From the NCBI RefSeq assembly GCF_000003815.2, contig NC_049982.1:31160407-31224406 (forward strand): 64,000 bases of DNA, read 5' to 3'. Below are positions 1 to 12,600 of this stretch, one piece after another. The notes below the pieces were generated by a model. It did not search any database. It was not told where the DNA came from and saw only the letters and a list, made by a program, of their open reading frames with translations. This DNA is from Branchiostoma floridae (Eukaryota; Chordata; Leptocardii; Amphioxiformes; Branchiostomatidae). Each line of letters begins with the position of its first letter. The first letter of the stretch is position 1. A program made the position numbers and the translations under genes.

Positions 1-863
1 AACTGATAAGATGTTTCATCAACTCAAATTTATAATCTGATGCTGAATTTAATAAATATTTACTCATATTTGAGAATATTTTGACGATAACTGATTAGAT
101 TTGCTAAAAAAAGGAACTGGCAATTTTGAATCTTCAGAATGACAGAGACATATCAATTTCTATTCCTATGAAATATTACCAAAGAAAAACAGCAATTAAT
201 GATGTCTTCTGTTTATTCAGTTCATTCAGACAAGACAGATCAGGATATATTTAAATTGCTACTGAAATAACAATTGTGAGTCTCACACAAACACACTTTA
301 AGCTGACTTTAAGTTGGTGATATATGTAATAGGTTTTAACATGAAATTCAACATTACAATGGTCAATCATTCCGAATTATAGTTGGTTGAAAAGTTAAAA
401 GTCCGACATCTAAGGTTTCTAAAAAGTCCATAACAAGGATAGCCACACAACAAATAAAGGGATTATAGAGTCAACCCCAAGTCACAAAGAGGGTTTTCAG
501 ATTAATTTTACCATTATTGAACTTATCTATAGATGTTAGAAACATTCCAAAATAATTACTTTGATATTTAGACCAAAATATCTGTTATAGTATTTGGTTC
601 TTTTACTGCTGGAACATGATCTAACAATTTGTATCATCGATCTAATAAATGATTTGTGTATTTTGCGCCCTTAAAATTAGCTGCTTATCTGGCTCTATTT
701 TCTCATATTGTATACTTTAACAAAGTTTTGATTTTCAACCTGGATACGGGTTGTTCTTTTGTAGTGAGACATCTATGCATGGGACACAGACATAATCAAC
801 TGTACTTTCCGGAGATTTGAGAATTGCTTTCTTCCCAAATTACTGATCCATTTAACGCTAGTT
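1..863. other. 3' flank of gene 1, no gene seen
   Basis: AT-rich sequence with no open frame of note, no recognisable exon and no RNA gene. I see only short low-complexity runs. Confidence 0.5.
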
Positions 864-1071
864 CACATTTATCCGCGGGGCAGGGTAACCTATATTCGTA
901 ATTTTCAATAACAGGTGCGTTTAGTGATAGCAAGTTAAATTGACGGACAGTGGTTTCAAACTGAAATATTGTAAAAATATCGCCGTTTGAAACAACCGAC
1001 CGCCGACTTCATTTCCCTAAATGCCCTGTTTTAAGAACAACGTATATAGGTTACCCCGCGGATAAAGGTGA
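864..1071. mobile_element. Palindromic MITE
   Basis: Inverted arms beginning TTATCCGCGGGG and ending CCCCGCGGATAA, each followed inward by a TAACCTATAT-like block. The element is about 200 bp and noncoding. The superfamily is unclear because no clean target duplication was seen. Confidence 0.6.
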
Positions 1072-1524
1072 GTCGGTGTTACAAGAAAAAAAAACAACTT
1101 TTGTATAATATTCTTAGACCAAATGGTTTTTCTATGCTGGAACAGTTTAGTGATCACCACATAATAATATATTCAAATGTTTCTAACATGTTTGAATATG
1201 GTAAAAATATTTGAAAAGTCAAACAAATCTTTTAAAACAATTACATATCTCAGATTGTTACAAAGGTTTCAAAATTGTTACAGAAAAAGCCAACAAACGA
1301 ATACGCGGTAAATACCTTTCATAAGGGCATACGCCTAGTATCAACCATACACGCATTATTTTTGTAACGTGCACTACTTTCTAAAATATACACACTCTGC
1401 CAAACAATAATAAAACTCTCAGAATTCATATTCCAAGTGTTTATCATCTGAAGTTGGCCAAAAATTCTGTCAAAAATATGTGCCTTTTTAGAAAAGGGTT
1501 TGGCCTTTTGCATAGATGAATGAG

Positions 1525-1530
1525 TTTATT
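1525..1530 (-). terminator. Poly(A) signal of gene 1
   Basis: AATAAA on the minus strand, 40 nt after the TGA of gene 1. A very short 3' UTR is implied. It is the first canonical hexamer downstream and supports the choice of last exon. Confidence 0.55.
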
Positions 1531-1569
1531 TTTTTATATCTTATCCACTTTTGACACTTCCTGCAGAGT

Positions 1570-3617
1570 TCACAGAACTAATAGCACAGCTACACCGCTG
1601 ATGGTGAGGCATGCAACAAAGCTGAGCACATTGTTTGCGTGTACAGGCATAGCAGCTGAGACGATTTCTGAAGTAGCCGGGATGTTGACGATGGAACCGG
1701 GTACGCGGTAGGAGCAGTAGTAGAGCTTGTGACTGTCGTCATCGCCATCATCATCTGGTGTCATGCCGGCCCTGTGTCCGTTACCTCTGTACACAATCCA
1801 TCCCTGACGAACATCCGCTCCGTCAACCTAGAGAGACAAGAAATAAAGGTCAACCTTTTCTTCATACAAACTATTCTTATAACAAAAAACAGATCTGCAG
1901 TTCCAGATACTAGCTGCTAGGGGGCCGAAAACTACGGAACCGCTCCTATACATCTAAAGCTAACTGCGACCAAAATATAAAGATCTCCATATTTCAAAGG
2001 TAGCAAAATATTGCACGCAGCAGCTTCAACTATTCCAAGGGTGAGTAACTTGCTTTACCAGCATGCATTGCTCCCTGTTCATGCGCATTGATAAGAAGAA
2101 AATGCCGCATGATTTAGAAGAAAGATTTAGCGAATGCAAGTCAATGACCAATCATTTCTGTTATTGCTCATAGAATAACGTAAATGTCAACATATTTCCC
2201 TCAAGCTCAATAGGAACGAACCATGTACGATTTTCGTTTTTATCCTACGTTGGCCTAAATAAAAAAAAATGAATCATTCATGAATGATGAGATCATTAGT
2301 AAACAATTCTGTACCTGCTGGCACTCTCCTCCAAGTCGAAACAGTTTCAATGATTCTCTGGCAGGTAGGCGGATGGGGTTGGAGGCAAAGCCGTCAATCC
2401 GGCAGCAGAACTCCACCTTTATGCCGTCACCGCTCACGCTGCCATCCGGCACAACTCCAGTCGTGGAACCACCGGGAAACCCAAGGCGACCCCACATGGA
2501 TCCTGAGGAGACAATCATGATGCGCACCAAAAGCAATTACTCAAGCAACTGGATATGATTTTGAAATGGTCAGACGTTTTAAACAACATCCGTTGTTTTT
2601 CGTAAGTGACGATTGAGAAATCTTTTTGGAGAGCGTCTGTGTAATCATTGGACCAGAATGAAACTAGTTTTAATGATTTCATAACATACCAAAAATCATG
2701 CTGATTTGTCTATCTCTTCTTGAGTAATTCTCTTCCGAAGTTTAAAACAAAATCAGCCCCATTTGTTATAGCAACGGCCGGGGCATAAAGATTTGTACTA
2801 CATATACTTTCTGTTCAAATCATAACCATAGTACGTCACGAACACGTAATATCAAACCAGATGCACTACAATACCGTAAAAAGCCGCTAGGAGACTTTAC
2901 ATATGTATTAGGTAATTATCAATATTATCAATAAGATTCATCAACGACGTCTGGGTTATGCCACAGCCACACATACATACATACGGACACACGCATACAC
3001 ATGGATACATAAACAGACAAGAGGCACCGAAAACATATCATGCATGGCTTAGAGTTAAATATTACCACCGTGACGTTATATCGCAATCTCCTGTTGTGTT
3101 CTTAAATAGCCATAACAACATATGGAGCAAATGACAAAAATTGTACTATGACTGGTAAATTGTGTTTTGCACATGTACATACCTGCTGGGCAGTTCCCGT
3201 GTTTGTAGATACAGTAGCTTCCTTTTGGCCAGTTTTCCTCGTTGTTATTGGAAGTTGTCTACAAAACAGAGAATGACCAGGTTTATGGTTCACCGGTTAG
3301 AGCTTTTACCTTTGTACAAGACAAAACTTTGATATCTTATATTTGATAAAGATACATTTATACAAGTATGCATGATGACACTCGTAATAGAAATACATGT
3401 GACTAATTGATCGTTATCATATAGACTTTAAAAACCTTTATGCAGACTCCCTGCTTCACTGCGTTGTTGGAGAGACTTCCATTTAGATACAGATGGTCTG
3501 ACCAATGGAAACTGTCATGTCCCTTAAACTCGTAGTGTCCATCCTCAAATGCCTTAGATGACCCACCAGGACACCCTCCGGATGGCATAGGGATACCATA
3601 CGTGCCCGCCGGCCAGC
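1570..3617 (-). CDS. Exons 14-17: ApeC (apextrin C-terminal) domain and hydrophobic C-terminal tail
   Basis: Exons 3436-3617, 3183-3258, 2315-2502 and 1570-1827. Diagnostic ApeC elements in order: W-P-A-G-T-Y-G-I-P-M-P-S-G-G-C-P, N-W-P-K-G-S-Y-C-I-Y-K, N-C-P-A-G, V-E-F-C-C-R-I-D-G, P-I-x-L-P, C-Q-Q-V, then D-D-D-G-D-D-D and Y-Y-C-S-Y. The paired Cys-Cys and the W-P-x-G repeats are conserved. After the domain comes a Ser/Ala-rich stretch (S-E-I-V-S-A-A-M) and about 20 hydrophobic residues ending directly at TGA (1570-1572). With no cytoplasmic residues this reads as a GPI-anchor signal; a plain transmembrane end is the alternative. Confidence 0.85.
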
Positions 3618-6600
3618 CTAATTGATGGGGACACTTAGTATCAGTGTAGGCATGTTTAAAATCATACAAAGAAAACATTCTTCTTGAGTGGTAAATGCCT
3701 TAGTATATACAGACGCTTTACTACATTTCAGGATGTAACATTGTGTAATAATTACAATTGTTAAAGGAAAAATTTTCGCTATGATTCTGTGTTTCCGGTT
3801 TTCACGTTGTCCTCTCATTGCGAATTTTCCTTTTTTCATCACGAAAATATAACCATCGCGAAAATGTTTGTGATCTATCTATGCATACCTTACCCTTCCT
3901 TAAACTGTGAACTTCAAACTACCACAAAAACTCCATCCCCATACCCTTATAGTGAGATTCAGAATAGGCTATCACTTCTCTTATTTCCAGTTTTTCGTAT
4001 CTAGCATCGCATGACACAAAGGTATCAACAAGGAAAGTTTTGCTCGCACAAACGACAAACTATTAAAGAAAATTGCTGAAATGGAATTCAAAATGTCCAA
4101 AACAATATTTTCTAAACATGACAGTCATATTCTCTGCAGTATTTCAAGTAAGCGGGGCAAAACTACCACTGAAGATGGCTTACCTATACTATAGCATAAA
4201 AACAATGGAGGCAGTCTAGCCTCGTTTTGGTGCAATGACCCCGGGGAATCCAAAATGGCCGCCACATCTGGCAATACACTTAAGGTCACACCGATTTAAT
4301 GTTATGGATGACATCCTCTGGAGACCACAAAACTAATGCGAGAGGGCGAAAAAAATAAAAATCCAGCAAAAAAAAAAATGTTGCTAAACCACAGGGCTAC
4401 AAAGGTGCTATTACGAATTGAACCACAGAACAGGGTGTATCAAACGAAACACCATTTACTACAGAATTTGCACGTTTCGGGGGAGATCTAGGACAAACAG
4501 GTAAATGCTGGCCTTTTGGATCGGCAATTTCCGGACTTGCGTGGAGCCTCGGAGGAGGTGAATTTTTATTTTTTTGAGAACAGGCGAAAACTAATTCTTG
4601 CGCGGATGTCATCCATAAAAGCAAGTCGGTGTGGCCTAAGTTACAATTAAATGGTTACAGTTCATTGCAGGCCCAAATGGTTACTTAAATGGTAACAGAT
4701 TTATTCACTAACCGTAGAAGAAGCGTGCAATGAAGCAGCTTTGTTTGCTCAGCTTGTTGTCCGCCCTATTCATGACTTCTTTAGCCCTGTCCATCTCCCC
4801 ATTTTGCTTGAGGGCGAGGATCCAGGAAACGTACCCGGAGAGTTGGAGGTCAATGATGTATTCACAGATTCTCTTCAGCTGAGTACGAATATAAAGTGAG
4901 GCAATTTAGTGGAAATAAACACAATCCTACGGTGGTAGGCATTCGTACCACTCACATGACTACGAAATAAAAAGCAATCATTAAATATTTTGCATAAATC
5001 CAATGTTGTTCCAGTCAATAAAAAAATTGAGGTACAATTTGCAAGATATGTCTGTCAATACGAATTTGCCAATAAACCTACAATGAGGTTCGACGTTTCA
5101 AATTTGCGCGTCAAATATGTCAAATTTTAAAGCTCCAACTGTTCCAGCTTTCAAGAGACATAAACAAAGCACATTTCTGGAGATGTTTGAACTTGTACCG
5201 ATAATAACTGATAACTTATAACAGCCACGACATTCTCCGCGTATGCGCACTTAGAACGATAAAACTCTTTTAGACTAATTTTTCTTACAATACGGGTTAT
5301 CAATCGATCAATTGAACGGAGCATTCACTGCTTTAAAACACGAAATTCTGGGCTGCAAACTCCTGGACAGGTGCTTGAAAACTCGACATTTCAGGGAATC
5401 GACGGGACGTGTCGACCCGTACAAATCACCTGTCCGGGCCAGGGACACACCCGACAGTGCCGGGAAACGAACCACTTCTGTTTTTGTCTGGAAGTATACA
5501 TAGACTCTAACAGAATAGCTTTATTAACCATTCAAATGTATTTCACGTTGAAGATTAATATGAATATCAATAAACTAATTTGAATAGCAATAAATGTACC
5601 TTCTCCGCGGCATTGGGGTGATTTCGCTTCCTCAGTAGAGCGTCCATTGTTTCAACGACGGACTTGCCGTCAAACACCGTCATAGTTCCCATTACCATGT
5701 CATGCATGTTGTTCAGGGCCTGGAATGAACGACAAATGATGAAAAATAAAAAAAAAATGACGTACCCTGGTTGACAGACGAATGACACGGTTTTCTGACC
5801 GGATGTCTTCGGCGGCCCTAGGAAGTCTGCCCGCTGATCTAAATTAGCCCTCAATGGAATTTAGACAGAGTGAGATTTTGGCTGGCCCTGTTGTACTTGG
5901 ACCAGGCAAAACTCCCTTGGGCTAAACTCCCTCATCGGCTGGCAGACTGTCTTGAGCCGTCGACTTGGGCCACCGAACGTCGGTCAGGGTATTAGTGTGG
6001 TAAACCAGGGTACGCCACTCACATGCAATAGTAGAAACTATATTTTCGCAACTGACCATAAATGAAAAACTATTTTTGCTTGAGCGTGAATGCACGGCGA
6101 TTTTTGCTTGCTGGCATTTTTTGAAAATCATTCCTTCTTCGAATGATATATGCAAACGTATTCAAAAAGCAATGATGGTACCTGGTTCATGCCTTCCGAG
6201 TCCTGTCTCAACACCGTTTCCACCCACACTTGAGCGAGGCTGACGGGCTCTAGTGTTCCGTTGATAGTTATCTGGAGTCGGTTTTGCAGGGTATCGTGCA
6301 AGTTCTTTATCCTTTGCTCGGAGGCAGCGTACAGTTGAGCGGCTATTTCTTTCTCGTGAAGCAATTCATCCATGATGCCTAGGTCCTGTATTTCCTGGTG
6401 GATGCCGTTGATTTTGCTCTCAAGCAGATTCAGCTTGTCCATGACTTCTTGATGTTGCTGTTCTCCCTCCACGGTCCCAACGATATCAAAAACCAGCCCC
6501 GCTATGTTGAAGAGTAGGTCGGTCACAAAGCTAGCGACTTGCTGTAAAGAAAAAATGTACAATGTATGTAAATTGTAGCATGTGTATGAGTCCGCCTTAG

Positions 6601-9600
6601 GCGTAAATCGGTCCTTTGCCCTAGATTGACCACAGAAGTAAAGTTGCAATACCGCGCGCCGTGGATGATTTTTTTTATAATGCAGTACTAGAATTTTCTT
6701 TATGCCAGGCTAAAAAATACGCAAGTTTTTTTTCTCTTTCTTGGTGTATGCGGAACAAATCTTTTCCATGGGTTCTATAGAACGCAAACCTGCCCAATTT
6801 TTGCGCTATATGATAGACATAAAAATGACATTTTTTTCTCTGTCATTATACAAAATTGGCAAAGTTGAGAGAACAGAACTCAACTGGTCTTGTAGCTGAA
6901 TATCTTCAAGAAATAAATTCCTAGAGGTCTCCTTCTATCTTTAGCTCCCTTACTTACGACCTTCCTCCTTAAACCCCTTAAACTCCTTACTTAAGTTTGA
7001 AGCATAGTCCTCCCTTCCTTGTCATCCTTTTTACCTTTCTATGAAATCAACAAGCAATATTGCACTGGTTACCTAGGGCGTTATTCTATGTCATAGTATT
7101 CAAGACATTTCGTGTTCTCAAATACCACACCTTAAGTGTGGTTTCTGGTATAGTTTTGCCATTTCGTTGGATCCATAAATAAATGAGGAGAAAATCGAAC
7201 ATTGCGAGCATTTAGACAAATGTGAGGAGTGTTGGTGCATAGTACCTTAAGGCCAGTTTTGATAGCCAATCCTGCCACACTTCTCCTGTGTCTGGTACCG
7301 GTATTTTCCTGGCTGACCTGAAGACCAAGTGGAGGTTGGATGGCTGAAAAACACATGTAAAGATAAATAATCATGTCTGATAGAAAAAAAAATACATTCT
7401 GACAAAAGTCAATGTCAATGATAAGACTTTTTTGTCCAATAAGTTCTATTATAGAATCCAAAATAATAAAGGAAAATCCATTTTATTCCTTTTTTTTTAC
7501 TTGATAATCAGAAAACGCAGTGCGAATTTTTTTGAAAATCAAGCCATATTGGATTAGAATGCAACTTTTCAAGACACTCGAGTCCTGGGAATAGTGACTT
7601 GTGGGGGCGATTGCCCCGTACAAAGTCTGAATTGTCCAGTCGTGTCGTCTTGATTTCACAAAAGTGAAGGATACTTGGGGGCGATCGCCCTGCCTGTAGT
7701 CCGGGGCGATCGCCCTGTTGGTAGCTTTGGGTGGTCGCCCTACCTGTAGTTGGGGGCGATCGCCCTGTCAGTACTTGGGGGCGATCGCCCTGCTGGTAGT
7801 TGGGGGCGATCGCCCTGTTGGTAGCTTTGGGTGGTCGCCCTGCCTGTAGTTGGGGGCAATCGCCCTGTCAGTACTTGGGGGCGATCGCCCAGCTAGTAGT
7901 TGGGGTAAGCCAGTAGGTTTGCTCGGTCGACCTGTCAGTAGCTTGGATAAATCTTAAATATAAATATAAATATGCAAATATAATCAGCAATCACACACAC
8001 ATACATACGCAAATTACGCACTCTTAGTCCATTGCAATTAGGTGTATTGATTGGCAAGGAAAAAGGCAAAACTATACAACTGAAGACGTAAAACTACTGG
8101 TTACAATACAAATGGTGCAATGTACAGAGGGATGGACCCTTTACAGTTTATATCTAGCTTGATTATACTTGTATATATTATATGGCTAATCATCGGTTCT
8201 ATTGTAGCAATGCCTTGTTGCACATGTGTCAGCAAAGTATTTCAAGCTATTCGTTTGTTACTGATAGCTCTTATTACAAGTTTTAAATCCACATGCCCCT
8301 TATCAAACGATTCAAGTTCAGCTTGTGCTCGATACAATTCGATGTGTAAACGTTTGCGGTATAAACTCAGTGCTCAAACATGGACACGAGAGAAAGAACA
8401 ATCAGAGACTACTGGCAACATGTGACATCACAACTTCACTACATCTTGGATTACACATTTCAAGAATTATGGTGTTACAAATATCATATGGCAGTACCCT
8501 AGCACAATATGATTAAGCCATTGAATGTATTGTTCGTGGAAAATGTAGTCAAACCGAAATCACATGTACTTGACGTAATATACAGGTTGCAATGTGTCGG
8601 TTTAGAAAGTTTGCAAGAACGTGGCATCGGTCGTAGTGGGGAGGATTCAAAGCGTGTAGGTGACGTGTTGGAGAATCTTGCTGCACGGGGTCTCGGTCCA
8701 TGAAAAAGGTTCCAATTCCTTTTGAACGGCACTCAAGACGGCACATCGTCAGCGAACGCACGTTTTGATCGAATAGCATCTTTGCTGCGACCCACTGGAA
8801 GATCACAGTTCTCCTCTTTGTTTGACGTGAAAGTGTGACAGTTGCAAGCGCCTCCGCAGTCACATGTCTCCTCGCCATGAAGAGTCGAATCACCTGTTGT
8901 TCTGAAAATTGAAGAACGTATTTAGGGTTTAGCGCTTATACACTAGCTACGTACGACTGAAAACTTTAGAAACAGTTGCAGTGATCAATTACACACATAT
9001 ACGTAGATTATGTGCACAAAACCATTGCAACATAATGCATTATAAATTAAAGTGGATATAAGGAATCAGGTAGGCGATATTATGTATGGAAAAGGAATGA
9101 AAGGTATCTTTTGTAACTGACAATAAATTTGAACTATCCGACTTAAGCTGTGTAAGGCTATAGCTAGTTTCAAATGATGTTCGAAACTGAGCGGCTGAAC
9201 TTCGGCACAACAACGATCTGTTGAGGAACGTGGGCGCTAGTTTGTTGGACTAAGATATCGGGACAATGCCAATATCACGCAAAATACATTATCCAGTTTG
9301 AATTCTCTGACAATGCTTAGGTTGTCTTTAGGTACTTGAGTAATTGTTTATGATCCTGATGCGGAAACAATGACCCCATGAATTAGTTCGCAGTAAGTGA
9401 AATGAAGTACTTGGTGAAAGTGAGCCGTTTTCAATGCGTGCTAATGAGGGGGGCGTGAGGGCACGCGCCAACACCACGGGGTCCGCACTTCAGTACAGCC
9501 AAGGAAATTATCGTCAATTATCTGCTACGGGTTACTCCTATGTGAAAACTGGCTGGGATGTAGTCTCCAAGCAGACCCTACGGTGCCTTAGAAATAGTAT

Positions 9601-12600
9601 CAAAGCTGGCAAGTCACCGGTGCCCGTTTGACTCCCTTAGGCTAGGGTCACAATTGGCCCAGTGCCCGTCAGGGATGTAGCCCCGGCCGGGCTCTGAAGT
9701 CGGGCGGACACCGGCTGTTTACCGGCTGTCGTGGTCACAATCAAACGTTGCCTTCACGCTCCCCCATGGGGGTCCCGGAGTGTTCCGGCGGGAACCCCGT
9801 CATTTTTCTTTAAAAAATTTCCACCTTCCTAGGTTCGTCTCCGGCAGACACCCGTCAGATGTTCTGACGGTGTCCTGTAGTCACCCCTGCGGGGTCCGAC
9901 AGGGTAACGTTTGTCTCTCACAGCCCGGTGGGGCAGTTATAGGGTCCCTGCCGCATGCCCTGCGAACAACGGCAGGGAACCAGGCAGGCTCCTGGTGGGC
10001 ACTCTTTAAGGGGTATAAAAACAAGCATTGCCTGCATTCACTTAAGGTAGTACATCACTGAACTTGGAGTACTGGTGCGGTACGTCGGGGTCCGTTCACT
10101 GCGGTACGGTTATTTTAGCCAACTTTTCCTCGCACTCGAACTGACGTGCGGCACTGTTACGTTTCTAAACTAAATGAACATGTTATTGGAATTTTAAATG
10201 TCGGCGTATGACTTGCCAAACTGTTGATGCCTATATTTTTATACTTGTGAAACGAAAAAAAATGGCTATTGGGTCCGAATGACTGCAAGTTTGGCGTTCC
10301 GTCGGCCCAATTGCAGAGGAAACGTCCTTCTTCAGCCAAACATCTTTTTTCAGCTTGTTTCTGTAGTCTGGGGTTGTAATATCGTAAAAAGCAGACTAGC
10401 TTTCTATGAAGGAGGCTATCTGTTCGTCCTGCTTCTCAGTTATGCAGCCTATTGTGTGGTCTGTTGCGTGGTGTGTTGTCCTATCCCCCTCTGTTGCCCT
10501 TGTCTGCAGAAGTTTCTGTAGCTGAATTCTTCCGCCTGCCTAGTGGGCTAAGGGCTGTTTCCCCTTATCTTCTCCTTTCCCTTGGTATAGCGCTATGGAA
10601 AGTTTATTGCAAGTTCATGCCCGTAGGCTAATTGCATGTACATGATAGAAACAAGATAGGGGATATGCATGTAACAATTAACAGTGATAAATATTATCAT
10701 AAAAAGAGACTACTAGTCGAATACTAGTGTTGACTATATCTAGATAGGTTAGGGTTGACTTCTTTTTTGGAAGCAGAGGAAGACAAAGAGTCACACTTTT
10801 TCTATGATTTGTGGGTTTTGTGATTTTAAGAGGAAAGTGGCTTTCTGTTCGTCCGTAAATGTGGGAAAGCTGGGGGATATAATTGTGATTTCTTTAAACA
10901 ATGTGGTTCTTTCGGTGTGGTTAAATGAACACTTGGAAATAAAATGTGTTTCATCTTCCACTGCTTTGGATGCACAGTATTTACAAATGATGCACTTAAC
11001 TCCACTGTAATACGCGTAGGAACTGCACTGCGATACGTGTAAGTTCACGGCTTTTGTCCTTTCACGTGATCTGTGACGTCACATATTTGACCCGGTGTGA
11101 CGAATTACACACTTTTATTCTGTAAACCTGGTCTTTGACGTAACGAATTTATTACGACAGACTGCCGGCAACCGGAGGGGTCCCTCTCGGTGTTGTCACG
11201 ATTAGGTCGCGAGGTGGCTGTACGAGCGGGTCCCTGGTTCATTTTAACTCAGACTTAAATTGAACCAGGGTCCCGGCCGGGCCTCAAAATACCCCGGCAG
11301 CCGCGAGGTGTCCCACAGGGCAACGCAGGGGTCACGCCCGAAAGTGGCAAAAAACAGCCCGTGAACTGCCCGGCAGGGCCCCTTTTTTCAATTGTGACCT
11401 AAGCCTTAGCCGGCTATCTCCCTTTGGCCGGCTATACTCCTTTGGCAGCTTTGATACAATCTCTGCTTGGAGACTAGCTGGGATGATAGTTTTACAACCT
11501 TTCCGAGCCAGAATCTGGGAAAAACGCGGCGAGCCGCGCCAGTTCACAGCGGGGGCTTTCCCCAGAGATCGCTGGAATAGACGAAGACAAGTATCGACTA
11601 GGTCAGTAGGTGCGTTGTACACACACAACGCTTTATATTGTCTGGTTGTTGTGTATATGTATATTTTGCAATAAAAAGTGTGCTTAACTAAACACCTCCT
11701 GTGTCAGGTTTTCTTGTTTGCAACTTGGCATCTTTAGTGATCGTATTCACTTGGGTTTTTGAACTTCGCGGTGGCCAATGAAACTCCTCTGCCGACTAAA
11801 CTTCTTCCCCAGCCTTATGATGCTATCTTATGCCCCCATAAGATCTGCTTGGAGATTAGCGCTGTCTATCGTTCTGGCATGCTGGGCGTGACAGCACGCG
11901 CCAACACCAGGGTATCCGCACTTCACTACTCTCTAAGCAGAGGTTAGGCTCCGGTTGTTGTTGTTTTTTTTAAGTTTTTTAGTCGTGGTTATGGGGCTTT
12001 CTATTTTGTAATGCGTCTTGTATTGATTAAAAATCAATAGGGGTTAATGGTTAACAATTGTCAGTCAGTCAGTCAGTCTAGTCAATTGTACATGTGTACA
12101 AAAATAAAGCCTGAATAATTGACTGATTGGGAGGTGTCAGTGCGGGCTGTAGCAATGAGGATTTCACGATGTGGTTAGCTCTCGGTCCCCTGTGGTTCTG
12201 CGGTAACCCAACCCGGGTCTCCACGGGGACAGTGTACATACAGACAGGACGGGGTGCCGTGTACACGCCGGTAAATATCCGGGGAAACTTACGGTGCCAA
12301 CTTCGACACTAGTGCTATCACGCCTAGATGCACCTGAAAACCCGGTAAACGTGTGGCAAAATCTACGGGAATAGGAGAAGATAGTGAGAAAAATTAGCCT
12401 AAACATCACCCCAAAACCGGCTGTTTTTTTAATGATTTTTTTAGTCGTTTCTATCGGGCTTTCTATGTTTTACTGTGTTGTGACAATACAAGCCTAACCT
12501 CTACTTGGAGAGTACACTTCACTGCAACAAATGAAATTATCGCCAATTATCGATCTGCTACGGGGGCGCTGTCTGTCGTTCTGGAATGCCCGAGCACCGT

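Larger units (their letters stand above)
9561..11476. mobile_element. TAGTCTCC element with 9-bp target duplication, interrupted by a second element
   Basis: Begins TAGTCTCCAAGCAG and ends TGCTTGGAGACTA. Flanked by GCTGGGATG on both sides (9552-9560 and 11477-11485); the empty site exists in the right arm near 20510. Its own outer parts match the 150-bp element at 20030-20179, so most of its 1.9 kb is the nested insertion at 9642-11403. TIR and 9-bp duplication suggest a MULE/MuDR-type MITE. Confidence 0.7.
7453..12128 (-). repeat. Left arm of the giant inverted repeat
   Basis: Matches 19600-22537 in inverse orientation at high but imperfect identity, with small indels and substitutions throughout. 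Read outward from the core it runs: TCAATTGTACATGTGTACA block, CCTAACCTCTGC block, the AATAAAAAGTGTGC block (11660-11690), Cys-rich frame, second small frame, GCGATCGC array, outer end. It is interrupted at 9561-11476 by a nested insertion that the right arm lacks. Confidence 0.75.

Noticed and set aside
7246..7461. A start codon for a separate ApeC gene near 7461
   Set aside because: The open frame upstream of 7343 is intron read-through past a clear TTTTCAG acceptor, with no signal peptide.
7677..7900. CRISPR array
   Set aside because: Units of 25 bp are contiguous with no unique spacers, and the array lies in a eukaryotic transposon arm.
9780..10061. 93-residue plus-strand frame
   Set aside because: It lies in the GC-rich subterminal region of the nested transposon and has no motif; the composition explains the open frame.
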